A stretch of DNA of 64,000 nt from ZC4RG30 sp046047615. GTDB taxonomy: Bacteria > Pseudomonadota > Gammaproteobacteria > Steroidobacterales > Steroidobacteraceae. Location: positions 35,364 through 99,363 of the forward strand of contig JBJOHO010000021.1 in NCBI GenBank assembly GCA_046047615.1. Reading direction: 5' to 3'. This document shows, piece by piece, positions 22,899 to 31,112 of the stretch. The notes beneath the pieces are model-generated. The model did no database searches and had not been told where the DNA came from. It saw nothing but the letters and a program-made list of their open reading frames with translations. Each line of letters starts with the position of its first letter. The first letter of the stretch is position 1. The translations under genes and the position numbers were made by a program.

Positions 22899-24407
22899 AT
22901 GGACATGCAAGATCGCCAGATCCGCGAGGTGGTCGTCGTCGGCGGGGGCTCCGCCGGCTGGATGACGGCCGCTGCCCTCGTCAACGCCATGCCGCAGGGC
23001 TGCCACATCACGCTGGTGGAGTCCGAGGAGATCGGCACGGTCGGCGTCGGTGAGGCGACCATTCCGCCGATCCGCACCTTCAACCAGATGCTGGGCATCG
23101 ACGAGACCGAGTTCGTCCGCCGCACCCAGGGCTCTTTCAAGCTCGGCATCCAGTTCATCGACTGGGCCCGTGAGGGGGTGCGCTATTTCCACCCTTTCGG
23201 CACCTACGGCCGCCACTTCGACACCGTGCATGTGCACCACTATTGGCTGCAGGCCCGCGCGCTCGGTGAGGCTTCGGCGCTGGACGACTACTGCATGGCG
23301 TGGAACGCCGCGGCCGCTGGCCGCTTCGCCCCGCCGGTCGCCGACGGGCGCAATGTCCTGTCGACCTATGACTACGCCTACCACTTCGACGCCGGGCTCT
23401 ATGCCCGCTTCCTGCGCGGGTATTCGGAGGCACGTGGCGTCCGTCGCGTCGAGGGCAAGATCGCCAGCGTGCAACTGGACCCGCAGACCGGCTTCGTCGC
23501 CAGCGTGTCCTTGCAGGACGGACGGCAAGTTCCGGGCGAACTGTTCATCGACTGCTCCGGCTTCCGCGGCCTGCTCATCGAAGGCGCGCTGCAGACCGGC
23601 TATGACGACTGGACGCACTGGTTGCCCTGCGACCGCGCCATGGCCGTGCCCTGCGAGCGGGCTGGCGACTTCACGCCTTACACGCGTTCCACCGCCCGCG
23701 CGGCGGGCTGGCAATGGCGCATTCCATTGCAGCACCGTACCGGCAACGGCTATGTCTACAGCTCCGGGTTCTGCAGCGACGAGGACGCCACGCGCACGCT
23801 GCTGGCCCATCTCGACGGCAGGGCGCTCGCCGAACCGCGTGCGCTGCGCTTTGTGACCGGGCGCCGTCGCCAGTTCTGGAACCGCAATGTCGTGGCCATC
23901 GGCCTGTCGAGCGGCTTCCTCGAACCACTGGAGTCCACCAGCATCCACCTGATCCAGGCCGGGATCGCAAAGTTGCTGGCGCTGTTCCCTGACCGCAGCT
24001 GGGATCCGGCTGTGCGTGACGAATACAACCGCATCGCGGCCGCAGAGATGGAACGGATCCGCGATTTCCTGATCCTGCACTACCACCTGAACCAGCGGCA
24101 GGAGGGCGAGCTGTGGCACTACACCGCCCACATGGCGGTGCCCGACACCCTGCAGGAAAAGATCCACCACTTCCGCGAGTTTGGCCGGCTGGTGCAGCGG
24201 GAAAACGACCTTTTCGGCCAGGCGTCGTGGCTGGCGGTGCACGTCGGCCAGGGCAACCTGCCGCGCCGGCCGGATCCGCTGATCCACTACCGCAAGGTCG
24301 ATGGCCGCGAGTGGCTCGGCAAGCTCAAGGCGGCCATGGCCGCCGCTGCGCAGCAGTTGCCGACGCACCAGCAGTTCATCGACCGACATTGCAAGGCGGG
24401 CAGCTGA
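22899..24407 (+). CDS. Flavin-dependent tryptophan halogenase-family protein
   Basis: A 502-residue member of the FADH2-dependent tryptophan halogenase family. It has an FAD site GGGSAGW (15-21), GVGEATIPP, the Lys that carries the chloramine-type intermediate (K81, GSFKLGIQF), the WQWRIP segment (W-x-W-x-I-P, flavin monooxygenase-blocking motif) and the conserved Glu in GFLEPLESTS (about 345). All halogenase hallmarks are present, but members next to TonB receptors have no proven substrate. The ATG at 22899 is 11 bases from GGAG; ATG 22878 would be closer to the terminator and lacks a site. It lies 14 bases before the TPR/oxygenase gene and is presumably cotranscribed with it. Confidence 0.92.
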   Translation: MDMQDRQIREVVVVGGGSAGWMTAAALVNAMPQGCHITLVESEEIGTVGVGEATIPPIRTFNQMLGIDETEFVRRTQGSFKLGIQFIDWAREGVRYFHPFGTYGRHFDTVHVHHYWLQARALGEASALDDYCMAWNAAAAGRFAPPVADGRNVLSTYDYAYHFDAGLYARFLRGYSEARGVRRVEGKIASVQLDPQTGFVASVSLQDGRQVPGELFIDCSGFRGLLIEGALQTGYDDWTHWLPCDRAMAVPCERAGDFTPYTRSTARAAGWQWRIPLQHRTGNGYVYSSGFCSDEDATRTLLAHLDGRALAEPRALRFVTGRRRQFWNRNVVAIGLSSGFLEPLESTSIHLIQAGIAKLLALFPDRSWDPAVRDEYNRIAAAEMERIRDFLILHYHLNQRQEGELWHYTAHMAVPDTLQEKIHHFREFGRLVQRENDLFGQASWLAVHVGQGNLPRRPDPLIHYRKVDGREWLGKLKAAMAAAAQQLPTHQQFIDRHCKAGS

Positions 24408-24421
24408 CCGGCCCATCTGCC

Positions 24422-25813
24422 ATGCCTGCCGCCCACGCACCCCGAAGCGCCGCGGAATGGCGCGCGCACGGTCTCGCCTTGCGCGAGCAGCAGGACATGC
24501 CCGAGGCAGCCGACGCACTCGGGCGCAGCCTGGCGCTGGCACCCGATGACCTGCCGACACGTTTCGCCCACGCCCAGAGCTGCCTCGACGCCGGCCTGCC
24601 GGCGGCTGCACTGTTCCGCGAGGCAATACGCAGGGCGCCGCCGCATCCCGGGCCCTTGCGCGCCTTCGTGGCCGCGCTGCTGGCCGAGTCGTTGCCAGAC
24701 GAGGCCGAGGCCGTGCTTGTCGAGACCTTGCGCCGCGAGCCGGCCTGGGTGGACGGCTACCGCCAGCTTGCGGCGCTGCGCTGGGTGCGTGGCGACCGCG
24801 CGCACTATGCGGATGCCCTGCGCGAGGCCTGCCATGCACACCCCGGCCTGCCGGCACTCTGGCTTGCCTGGTTCGCCGTCGTGGCACAGGCGCGGGACTG
24901 GTCCGCGGCCGACGCCGTGTTGGCGGCTGCGGGCAAGGCGCTCGGCGACCTCCCGGCACTGCGGCTGGCCGAACTCTTCCTTGCCGTGGAGACCGGGGCC
25001 GCTGAGCGCGCCGACGCGCTGTTTGCCGCCACCGAGGGGCAGCGCGACGATGTGCGTGATCTCGCGTTCCTGCGGCACAGCCTGCGCCACGGTCGCCTCG
25101 ACGCCGCGGAGGCCCTGGCGCTGCGCCACACGGCCACGCCGCTGGCCCGCGCCGTCTGGCCCTATCTGTCCCTGATCTGGCGCCTGCGCGGGGATGCGCG
25201 TGCGGACTGGCTGGACGGCCAGCCGCCTTTCATCCGTCCCATCGACCTGCCCTTCTCCGCAGGCGAGCTCGACGGTCTCGCGGCCGTCCTGCGCCGTCTC
25301 CATACTGCGCGCGCGCCTTATGTCGAACAGTCTGTCCGCGGTGGCACGCAGACCGATGGCCACCTGCTGCTGCGCCACGAACCCGAACTGCAGGGCCTGC
25401 GGCGCAAGGTGCTGGCCGGCGTCCGCGACTACGTCGACGCGCTGCCGCCGCCGCTCGACGGCCACCCTTTGCTCGGCACGCCGCGCAGTCGCCTGCGGCT
25501 GGCGGGCAGCTGGTCCGTGCGCCTGGCGCGCCAGGGACATAACGTGGCACACACGCACCCCAAGGGCTGGATCAGCTCGGCGTTGTACGTGTCTTTGCCA
25601 ACCGCGCCGCAGATGGGTGCGCCACCCGCGGGCTGGATCCAGTTCGGCAGCCCGCCGCCGGAGCTGGGCTTGGCGCTGGAGCCCTACCGGCAGATTGAGC
25701 CGCGACCCGGGCGGCTCGCCCTGTTCCCCTCGACGATATGGCACAACACCGTGCCTTTCGAGGACGGAGAACGGCTGGTGATCGCCTTCGATGTGCAGGT
25801 GCCGGATCGGTAG
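24422..25813 (+). CDS. TPR protein with putative 2OG-Fe(II) oxygenase domain
   Basis: A 463-residue protein. Residues about 10-270 are helical TPR-like repeats (EWRAHGLALREQQDMPEAAD, LGRSLALAPDDLPTRFAHAQ). Residues about 340-460 match the putative 2OG-Fe(II) oxygenase family found with sulfotransferase/TPR proteins: SWSVRLARQGHNVAHTHPKGWISSALYVSLP and later PGRLALFPSTIWHNTVPF. Candidate metal ligands are H377 or H379 and the His in IWHNTVPF; the family uses H-x-H rather than the classical H-x-D. It probably hydroxylates a small molecule or peptide in the cytoplasm. It is third in the TonB-receptor cluster. Confidence 0.85.
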   Translation: MPAAHAPRSAAEWRAHGLALREQQDMPEAADALGRSLALAPDDLPTRFAHAQSCLDAGLPAAALFREAIRRAPPHPGPLRAFVAALLAESLPDEAEAVLVETLRREPAWVDGYRQLAALRWVRGDRAHYADALREACHAHPGLPALWLAWFAVVAQARDWSAADAVLAAAGKALGDLPALRLAELFLAVETGAAERADALFAATEGQRDDVRDLAFLRHSLRHGRLDAAEALALRHTATPLARAVWPYLSLIWRLRGDARADWLDGQPPFIRPIDLPFSAGELDGLAAVLRRLHTARAPYVEQSVRGGTQTDGHLLLRHEPELQGLRRKVLAGVRDYVDALPPPLDGHPLLGTPRSRLRLAGSWSVRLARQGHNVAHTHPKGWISSALYVSLPTAPQMGAPPAGWIQFGSPPPELGLALEPYRQIEPRPGRLALFPSTIWHNTVPFEDGERLVIAFDVQVPDR

Positions 25814-25921
25814 TCCATGAACATGCCGGGAGTTTGGAAATAATTACACGATCGACGCGGTGGACGTGAGGCAAGCTCGCAAAACCGCGTAATTGGCGGG
25901 AAACAGCAGGAAGCAAAAGTC

Positions 25922-26656
25922 GTGAGCGACACCCAGCCAGCCGCAGCACCTACGGAAGTGATCCAACGCTTGCGCATCGAGGTGGAGTCCCACCGACGTT
26001 CTGGGTGGATCATCGGTGGCGCCTTCGTTTTGGGCCTGATGGCGGCCTTTGTGCCCTCTTGCACGCGAAACGCTGCGCTTCAGGCCGAGGTGGCCGAACT
26101 TGAGACCGTTCAGCGGGAAGTCGAGCAGCACCTCATCGGGTTCACGGCTTACGAGACACACATAGCGGCAGCCCGCAAAGAACTGGAGGGACGTGCGGAT
26201 CTGTTGACCGCAAAAGTGAAGCGCGAGGAGAAGGTCACCCAGAGGGCAACACGGGCACTGTTCAGCGGGCTGACAAGTGATGCCACCGTGCAACTGGCCT
26301 ATCAGGTCGAGTATCTCTACGGCTTCAACCTGCGGGCAGACAAGTTCGACCTTCGGGCGACAGAAGACGGTCTGGAAATTCGCGTTACCCGACCCATCCT
26401 GCTAGGCCAGCCTGGTATGACCCGCAGTACCTACACTGTGTTGAGCGGCGGAGTTCTGGTCGATGAGGCAGCGGTGATCAACAAGCTGTACCAGCGCATA
26501 CCGGCGGGACTGAAGAAGTCCGGCGAACAGCTGGCAAGCGACCCGGCGATCCAAGCCTTGTGTGAAAAAGAGCTGATCGGCTTCGTCCGAGCCTTCCTTC
26601 GCAAGCAGCCCGACGTCAAGCGCATTCCCGATATCCGCGTGGTCTATACCTCCTGA
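25922..26656 (+). CDS. Single-pass membrane protein with coiled coil, unknown function
   Basis: A 244-residue protein I do not recognise. One transmembrane helix (about 28-45, WIIGGAFVLGLMAAFVPSC) follows a short cytoplasmic N-terminus. A coiled coil (about 50-100, rich in E/A/L/Q) comes next, then a mixed alpha/beta domain (YQVEYLYGFNLRADKFDLRATEDGLEIRVTRP) and a helical C-terminus. The start is GTG at 25922 with AGGAAG upstream. A hand count of one 60-base segment (26281-26340) gives 58% GC, lower than neighbouring genes, and codon choice is more mixed, suggesting later acquisition. It stands alone between the oxygenase cluster and the PQQ dehydrogenase. Confidence 0.75.
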   Translation: MSDTQPAAAPTEVIQRLRIEVESHRRSGWIIGGAFVLGLMAAFVPSCTRNAALQAEVAELETVQREVEQHLIGFTAYETHIAAARKELEGRADLLTAKVKREEKVTQRATRALFSGLTSDATVQLAYQVEYLYGFNLRADKFDLRATEDGLEIRVTRPILLGQPGMTRSTYTVLSGGVLVDEAAVINKLYQRIPAGLKKSGEQLASDPAIQALCEKELIGFVRAFLRKQPDVKRIPDIRVVYTS

Positions 26657-26736
26657 AAGCCAGGCACCCGGCCGTTCACTTCCGCCGGGAAATGCCGCAT
26701 CCTGCGCCCCTGACCTGTACCCGGAGGGGGTTTCAC

Positions 26737-28884
26737 GTGAACAGCATCACCCGCAATGCGGGCCTGGGGCTGCTGGCGGCGTTCGCGCTGGCCGGTTGCC
26801 AGAAGGCCGCCGACGCGCCGCAGTCCGCGGCATCGGTCACCGACGAGCGTCTGCTCAATGCCGAGCAGGAGCCCTCGCAGTGGCTGACCTACAACGGCAG
26901 CTACAGCGAGCAGCGCTTCAGCCGCCTGAAGCAGATCGACACCAGCAACGTGAAGCAGCTGGGCCTGTCCTGGTTCGCGGACTACGACACCAACCTGCAG
27001 CAGACCGGCACGCCGCTGTACATCGACGGCGTCATCTACGTCTCCACCGCGTGGAGCAAGGTCTACGCCTACGACGCCAGGACCGGCGCGCAGCTGTGGC
27101 AGTACGACCCGAAGGTGCCGGGTGAGTGGGCCGCGAAGGTCTGCTGCGGCCTCGTCAACCGCGGCATCGCCGCCTATGACGGCAAGATCATCGTCGGCAC
27201 GCTTGATGCGCATCTGGTCGCCATCGATGCCAAGACCGGCAAGGAAGTCTGGAAGACGCTGACGTTCGATGCGGCGAAGAAGGATGATCCGCTGCACCGC
27301 TTCTCGATCACGATGGCGCCGCGCATCGTGAAGGGCAAGGTCGTCATCGGCGCGTCGGGCGGCGAGTTCGGCGTGCGCGGCTGGATCGCCGCGTTCGACG
27401 CGAAGACCGGCGAGGAGGCTTGGCGCTTCTACACCGTGCCCGGCAACCCGGCGGACGGCTTTGAGAACGCCGCCATGGAAAAGGCCGCCAAGACCTGGGG
27501 CGGCAAGTGGTGGGAAATGGGCGGTGGCGGCACCGTCTGGGACGCGGCCGTCTACGACCCGACCACCGACCTGCTGTACTTCGGCACCGGCAATGCCACG
27601 CCGTGGAACGCGATCCACCGCGACCCGACCAAGGGCGACAACCTCTACGTGGCGTCCATCCTGGCGGTGAAGCCGGACACGGGTGAATACGTCTGGCACT
27701 ACCAGACCTCGCCGGGCGACACCTGGGACTACGACTCGGTCAGCCCGATGATGACCGTGGACCTGATGATCGACGGCCAGCAGCGCCATGTGCTGCTGCA
27801 ACCCTGCAAGAACGGCATGTTCTACGTGCTGGACGCGAAGACCGGCGAGCTGCTGAAGGCCGAGCCCTTCACCGGCGTGAACTGGAACACCGGCGTCGAC
27901 ATGCAGACCGGCCGCCCCAAGGTGGTCGACGCTGCGCGCTACGAGAAAGCGCCCTTCAACCTGCGTCCCGGCGTGCAGGGCGGTCATGGCTGGCACAGCA
28001 ACGCCTTCAGCCCGGACACGGGCCTGATCTACGTGGCGACGCAGGATGCCTACTTCCCGATGGTCAGCGATCCGAAGTTCACCAAGTCGGACGTGGGCTA
28101 CAACCTCGGCCTCGATTTCATGGCGCCGATGAGCTACTACCAGAAGAACCCGACGGAGCAGAATCTGTTCGTGGGTTACCTGCAGGCCATCGATCCGGTA
28201 ACCCTCAAGCCGGTCTGGCGTACGACCGAGAACCAGGGCCCCACCGGCGGCGCTGTCGCCACGGCTGGTGGGCTGGTGTTCCAGGGCAATGGCAGTGGCT
28301 CCGAATTCCAGGCCTTCGACGCGAAGAGCGGAGAAAAGCTGTGGAGCTTCAAGGCCCAGACCGCCGTGCTGGCGGCACCGATCAGCTATGAGCTGGAGGG
28401 CAAGCAGTACGTGGCAGTGAGCGTGGGTGGCGCCGTGCCCGGCGGCTATTTCGCGCCGAACTATTCGCGCCTGCTGGTGTTCTCGCTCGACGGCAAGGCC
28501 ACCTTGCCACCGACCGTCGAATACACGCCGCCGCCGCTCAATCCGCCCGCCCAGCACGCCACGGCCGATGTCGTGAAGCAGGGTGGTGAGGCCTATGGCA
28601 AGTACTGCGCGGCCTGCCACGGCGCCAATGGCCAGACACGCGGCTCCAACTTCCCCAACCTCATGGTCACGCCGCTGCTGCACACGGCAGAGGGCTTCAA
28701 CCAGGTCGTGCTGGCCGGTGGCCGCGCGCAGAAGGGCATGGCCTCCTTCGCGAACGTGCTGGACGAGAAGGGTTCGGATGCCGTGCGCGCCTACCTCATC
28801 GACCGCGCCATCGAGGCCAGGAAGATGATGCCGCCGCCCGCCACGGCACCGGCCCGCGAGGCGCCGGACCAGGCTCACAAGTAA
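26737..28884 (+). CDS. Type II PQQ-dependent quinohaemoprotein alcohol dehydrogenase, lipoprotein
   Basis: A 715-residue periplasmic enzyme oxidising alcohols with PQQ and passing electrons to its own c-haem. An eight-bladed propeller (LTYNGSYSEQRFSRLKQI and repeated W-docking motifs) carries the adjacent-cysteine disulfide C136-C137 (KVCCGLVNRG), and the catalytic Asp331 lies in DTWDYDS. A C-terminal cytochrome c has C624-A-A-C627-H628 and a Met ligand in KGMASF. Asp333, two residues after the catalytic Asp, is the position linked to lanthanide use. The GTG at 26737 follows GGAGGGGG and gives a lipobox (FALAGC), so it is membrane-anchored. A GST and a DUF6152 gene follow closely. Confidence 0.93.
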   Translation: MNSITRNAGLGLLAAFALAGCQKAADAPQSAASVTDERLLNAEQEPSQWLTYNGSYSEQRFSRLKQIDTSNVKQLGLSWFADYDTNLQQTGTPLYIDGVIYVSTAWSKVYAYDARTGAQLWQYDPKVPGEWAAKVCCGLVNRGIAAYDGKIIVGTLDAHLVAIDAKTGKEVWKTLTFDAAKKDDPLHRFSITMAPRIVKGKVVIGASGGEFGVRGWIAAFDAKTGEEAWRFYTVPGNPADGFENAAMEKAAKTWGGKWWEMGGGGTVWDAAVYDPTTDLLYFGTGNATPWNAIHRDPTKGDNLYVASILAVKPDTGEYVWHYQTSPGDTWDYDSVSPMMTVDLMIDGQQRHVLLQPCKNGMFYVLDAKTGELLKAEPFTGVNWNTGVDMQTGRPKVVDAARYEKAPFNLRPGVQGGHGWHSNAFSPDTGLIYVATQDAYFPMVSDPKFTKSDVGYNLGLDFMAPMSYYQKNPTEQNLFVGYLQAIDPVTLKPVWRTTENQGPTGGAVATAGGLVFQGNGSGSEFQAFDAKSGEKLWSFKAQTAVLAAPISYELEGKQYVAVSVGGAVPGGYFAPNYSRLLVFSLDGKATLPPTVEYTPPPLNPPAQHATADVVKQGGEAYGKYCAACHGANGQTRGSNFPNLMVTPLLHTAEGFNQVVLAGGRAQKGMASFANVLDEKGSDAVRAYLIDRAIEARKMMPPPATAPAREAPDQAHK

Positions 28885-28904
28885 CCAGGACCGGGAAGCA
28901 GGGC

Positions 28905-29591
28905 ATGTACACGCTCTACATCGGCAACAAGAACTATTCCTCGTGGTCGCTGCGGCCCTGGGTGCTCATGCGCGCCCTCGGCATCGACTTCGAGGAGCGG
29001 CTGATTCCGTTCGGGACCACCACCCCCGGCGGGCGGATTGCCGATGTCTCGCCGAGCGCCCGCGTGCCCTGCCTCCATGACGGGCACCTGCGTGTGTGGG
29101 ACTCGCTGGCCATCGTCGAGTACCTGGATGAACGCGAGCAGGGTGTGTGGCCGGAAACCGCCGCGGCCCGTGCGTGGGCACGCTGCGCCGCCGCCGAGAT
29201 GCACGCGGGCTTCGGCGCGCTGCGCCAGCACTGCAGCATGACCTGCGGCCAGCGCATCGCGCTCCACCACGAACCCGCCGCCTTGCGCGCCGACCTTGGC
29301 CGCTTGGGCATGTTGTGGACCGAGGGCCTGTCGCTGTGGGGCGGGCCATGGCTGGCCGGTGCGGACTTCACCGCCGTTGATGCCTTCTACGCGCCGGTGG
29401 CATTCCGCATCCAGACCTACGGTCTGGTGCTGCCGGCGCCGGCACTCGACTATGCGCACCGCCTGCTGGCGCTGCCCGCGATGCAGCAGTGGTATGCCGA
29501 GGCGCTGGAGGAAACCTTCCGGGAGCCCGCGCACGAGAAGGAGTTGGTGGAGGCCGGGCTCGTGACGGCCGATTTCCGCAGGACGACATGA
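28905..29591 (+). CDS. Glutathione S-transferase family protein
   Basis: A 228-residue cytosolic GST. The N-terminal thioredoxin-fold domain begins MYTLYIGNKNYSSWSLRPWVLMRALGI, with Ser residues in the usual activation position, VPCLHD (cis-Pro loop) and the WDSLAIVEYLDE glutathione-binding segment. The all-helical C-terminal domain includes AGADFTAVDAFYAPVAFRI with the family N-capping/hydrophobic-staple region. It starts 20 bases after the PQQ dehydrogenase and ends in ATGA with a possible start of the next gene, so the three form an operon. The substrate is unknown; it might detoxify aldehydes or electrophiles produced by the dehydrogenase (inference). Confidence 0.9.
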   Translation: MYTLYIGNKNYSSWSLRPWVLMRALGIDFEERLIPFGTTTPGGRIADVSPSARVPCLHDGHLRVWDSLAIVEYLDEREQGVWPETAAARAWARCAAAEMHAGFGALRQHCSMTCGQRIALHHEPAALRADLGRLGMLWTEGLSLWGGPWLAGADFTAVDAFYAPVAFRIQTYGLVLPAPALDYAHRLLALPAMQQWYAEALEETFREPAHEKELVEAGLVTADFRRTT

Positions 29592-29623
29592 TCAAGGCGC
29601 GCAAGGGGGGGAGGATGATGAAG

Positions 29624-30691
29624 ATGCAATTCGTGAAGGTCGTGCAAGGCCTGCTTGTGGGGGCCAGCCTGCTGGCGATGTCCTCCGGTGCCGTGGCCCA
29701 TCACTCGCGGGCGCCGTTCCGGCTCGACCTGAAGCAGGAAATGAAGGCACGCATCACCGAGGTGCGCTGGACCAACCCCCATGTGTTCTTCACCGGCACC
29801 GTGACCAACGCCGCGGGGCAGGCCGAGGAGTGGACCTTCGAAGGCCACTCCATCTCGGGCCAGACGCGCGCCGGTTGGACGCGCGACACCGTGAAGCCCG
29901 GCGACGAACTGCTGCTCATCGTCAATCCACACCGCGATGGCAGCAAGCGCTTTGCCTTGCTGGACCACGTGGTGTTCGCCGACGGGCGCCGGCTGTATGC
30001 GGTCGGCGTGCCACCGGCGGACCCGAACGCGCCCAAGCCACCGGTGAAGCCTTCGACGGACTTCTCAGGCAACTGGAAATACCAGTTCCCGGGCACGCCC
30101 GAGCAGGTGCGGCAGCGTGTGCTGCTCGGCACCGCCGCGCCGGCCAAGGACGGGCCCTACACCGCCAAGGCGCGTGCGCAGGTGGCCGCCTACAAGGCCG
30201 ATGACAACCCGACGCTGCGCTGCATCCCCTCGACGCTGCCCTACCTGCTGATGGCCGTCTACGAATACAAGTGGATCCGCTACCAGGACCGTATCGTCAT
30301 CGAGAAGGAGCAGTTCAACGACTCGACGCGCGTCATCCATCTGGGCAAGGCGCGGCGCCCACCGGGCTTCAAGCCCAATCCCCTCGGCTTTTCGGTGGGC
30401 CGCTTCGAGGCCGATGGCACGCTGGTGGTGGAAACCACGGGCTTCAACGCCGCGCCTTGGGGCAATGGCGCGGGCATCGACTCGAGCGAGCGCAAGCGCA
30501 TCGTCGAGCGTTACCAGCTGGTCGACGGCGGCACCCGCATGAAGCTCAGCTACACGCTCGAGGACCCCGAGTACTTCACGCGGCCGGTCACCGCGGAGGG
30601 GATGTTCAACAAGGCACCGGATGCCGATTTCGCGCGCAACCCGCCCTGTGACCTGAAGGCTGCCCAGCAGCACCTCGAGTTCGAGCGCTGA
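29624..30691 (+). CDS. Exported DUF6152-type protein with C-terminal GTLVVET domain
   Basis: A 355-residue secreted protein. A signal peptide (VVQGLLVGASLLAMSSGAVA) precedes AHHSRAPF, with a possible metal-binding HH at the mature N-terminus. DUF6152 spans about 24-120 (ARITEVRWTNPHVFF), and a second domain includes GRFEADGTLVVETTGFN, IVERYQ and YTLEDPEYFTRPV. The second domain resembles the genes at 62272-63636 and 63701-64000. I chose ATG 29624 because GGGAGG lies 9 bases upstream; ATG 29588 overlaps the GST stop (ATGA) and ATGs at 29615 and 29618 are too close to the site. Function is unknown, and it is linked to the PQQ dehydrogenase operon. Confidence 0.8.
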   Translation: MQFVKVVQGLLVGASLLAMSSGAVAHHSRAPFRLDLKQEMKARITEVRWTNPHVFFTGTVTNAAGQAEEWTFEGHSISGQTRAGWTRDTVKPGDELLLIVNPHRDGSKRFALLDHVVFADGRRLYAVGVPPADPNAPKPPVKPSTDFSGNWKYQFPGTPEQVRQRVLLGTAAPAKDGPYTAKARAQVAAYKADDNPTLRCIPSTLPYLLMAVYEYKWIRYQDRIVIEKEQFNDSTRVIHLGKARRPPGFKPNPLGFSVGRFEADGTLVVETTGFNAAPWGNGAGIDSSERKRIVERYQLVDGGTRMKLSYTLEDPEYFTRPVTAEGMFNKAPDADFARNPPCDLKAAQQHLEFER

Positions 30692-30713
30692 TCAACCCGC
30701 CGGAGACAGACCC

Positions 30714-31109
30714 ATGCTGCAACATCTGAACTGGCTGGCCGTCCTGGCCGCGACGCTGTCCTGTTTCGTGATCGGCGGCCTGTGGTACTCGCCGCTGGGC
30801 TTCATGAAGCTCTGGCAGCGCGAGAACGGCGGCCAGCAGGCTGCCCAGGCTTCGCCGCTGCGCGTGTTCGGCATCGCCGGCGCCTGCGCTTTCATGGCAG
30901 CCGTGGCCTATGCCGTGCTCATCCCCCCGGCCCACCACTTCCCTGAGGCCCTGCACCAGGGCCTGCTGACCGGCTTCGGCATTGCCGCGATGGGCTTTGG
31001 CATCAACTACCAGTTCTCCAACCGCAGCTTGACGCTGCTGGCCATAGACGGCGGCTTCGTCACGGTGATGTTCGCCGCCTATGGCGTGATCCTGGGGCTG
31101 TGGCGCTAG
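30714..31109 (+). CDS. DUF1761-family membrane protein
   Basis: A 131-residue inner-membrane protein with four hydrophobic segments. LNWLAVLAATLSCFVIGGLWYSPLGF at the N-terminus is the signature of DUF1761, where an N-W pair and G-x-L-W-Y-S-P recur. It starts 22 bases after the DUF6152 gene and ends 3 bases before the convergent M2 peptidase stop. No function is established for the family. Confidence 0.85.
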   Translation: MLQHLNWLAVLAATLSCFVIGGLWYSPLGFMKLWQRENGGQQAAQASPLRVFGIAGACAFMAAVAYAVLIPPAHHFPEALHQGLLTGFGIAAMGFGINYQFSNRSLTLLAIDGGFVTVMFAAYGVILGLWR

Positions 31110-31112
31110 CGA

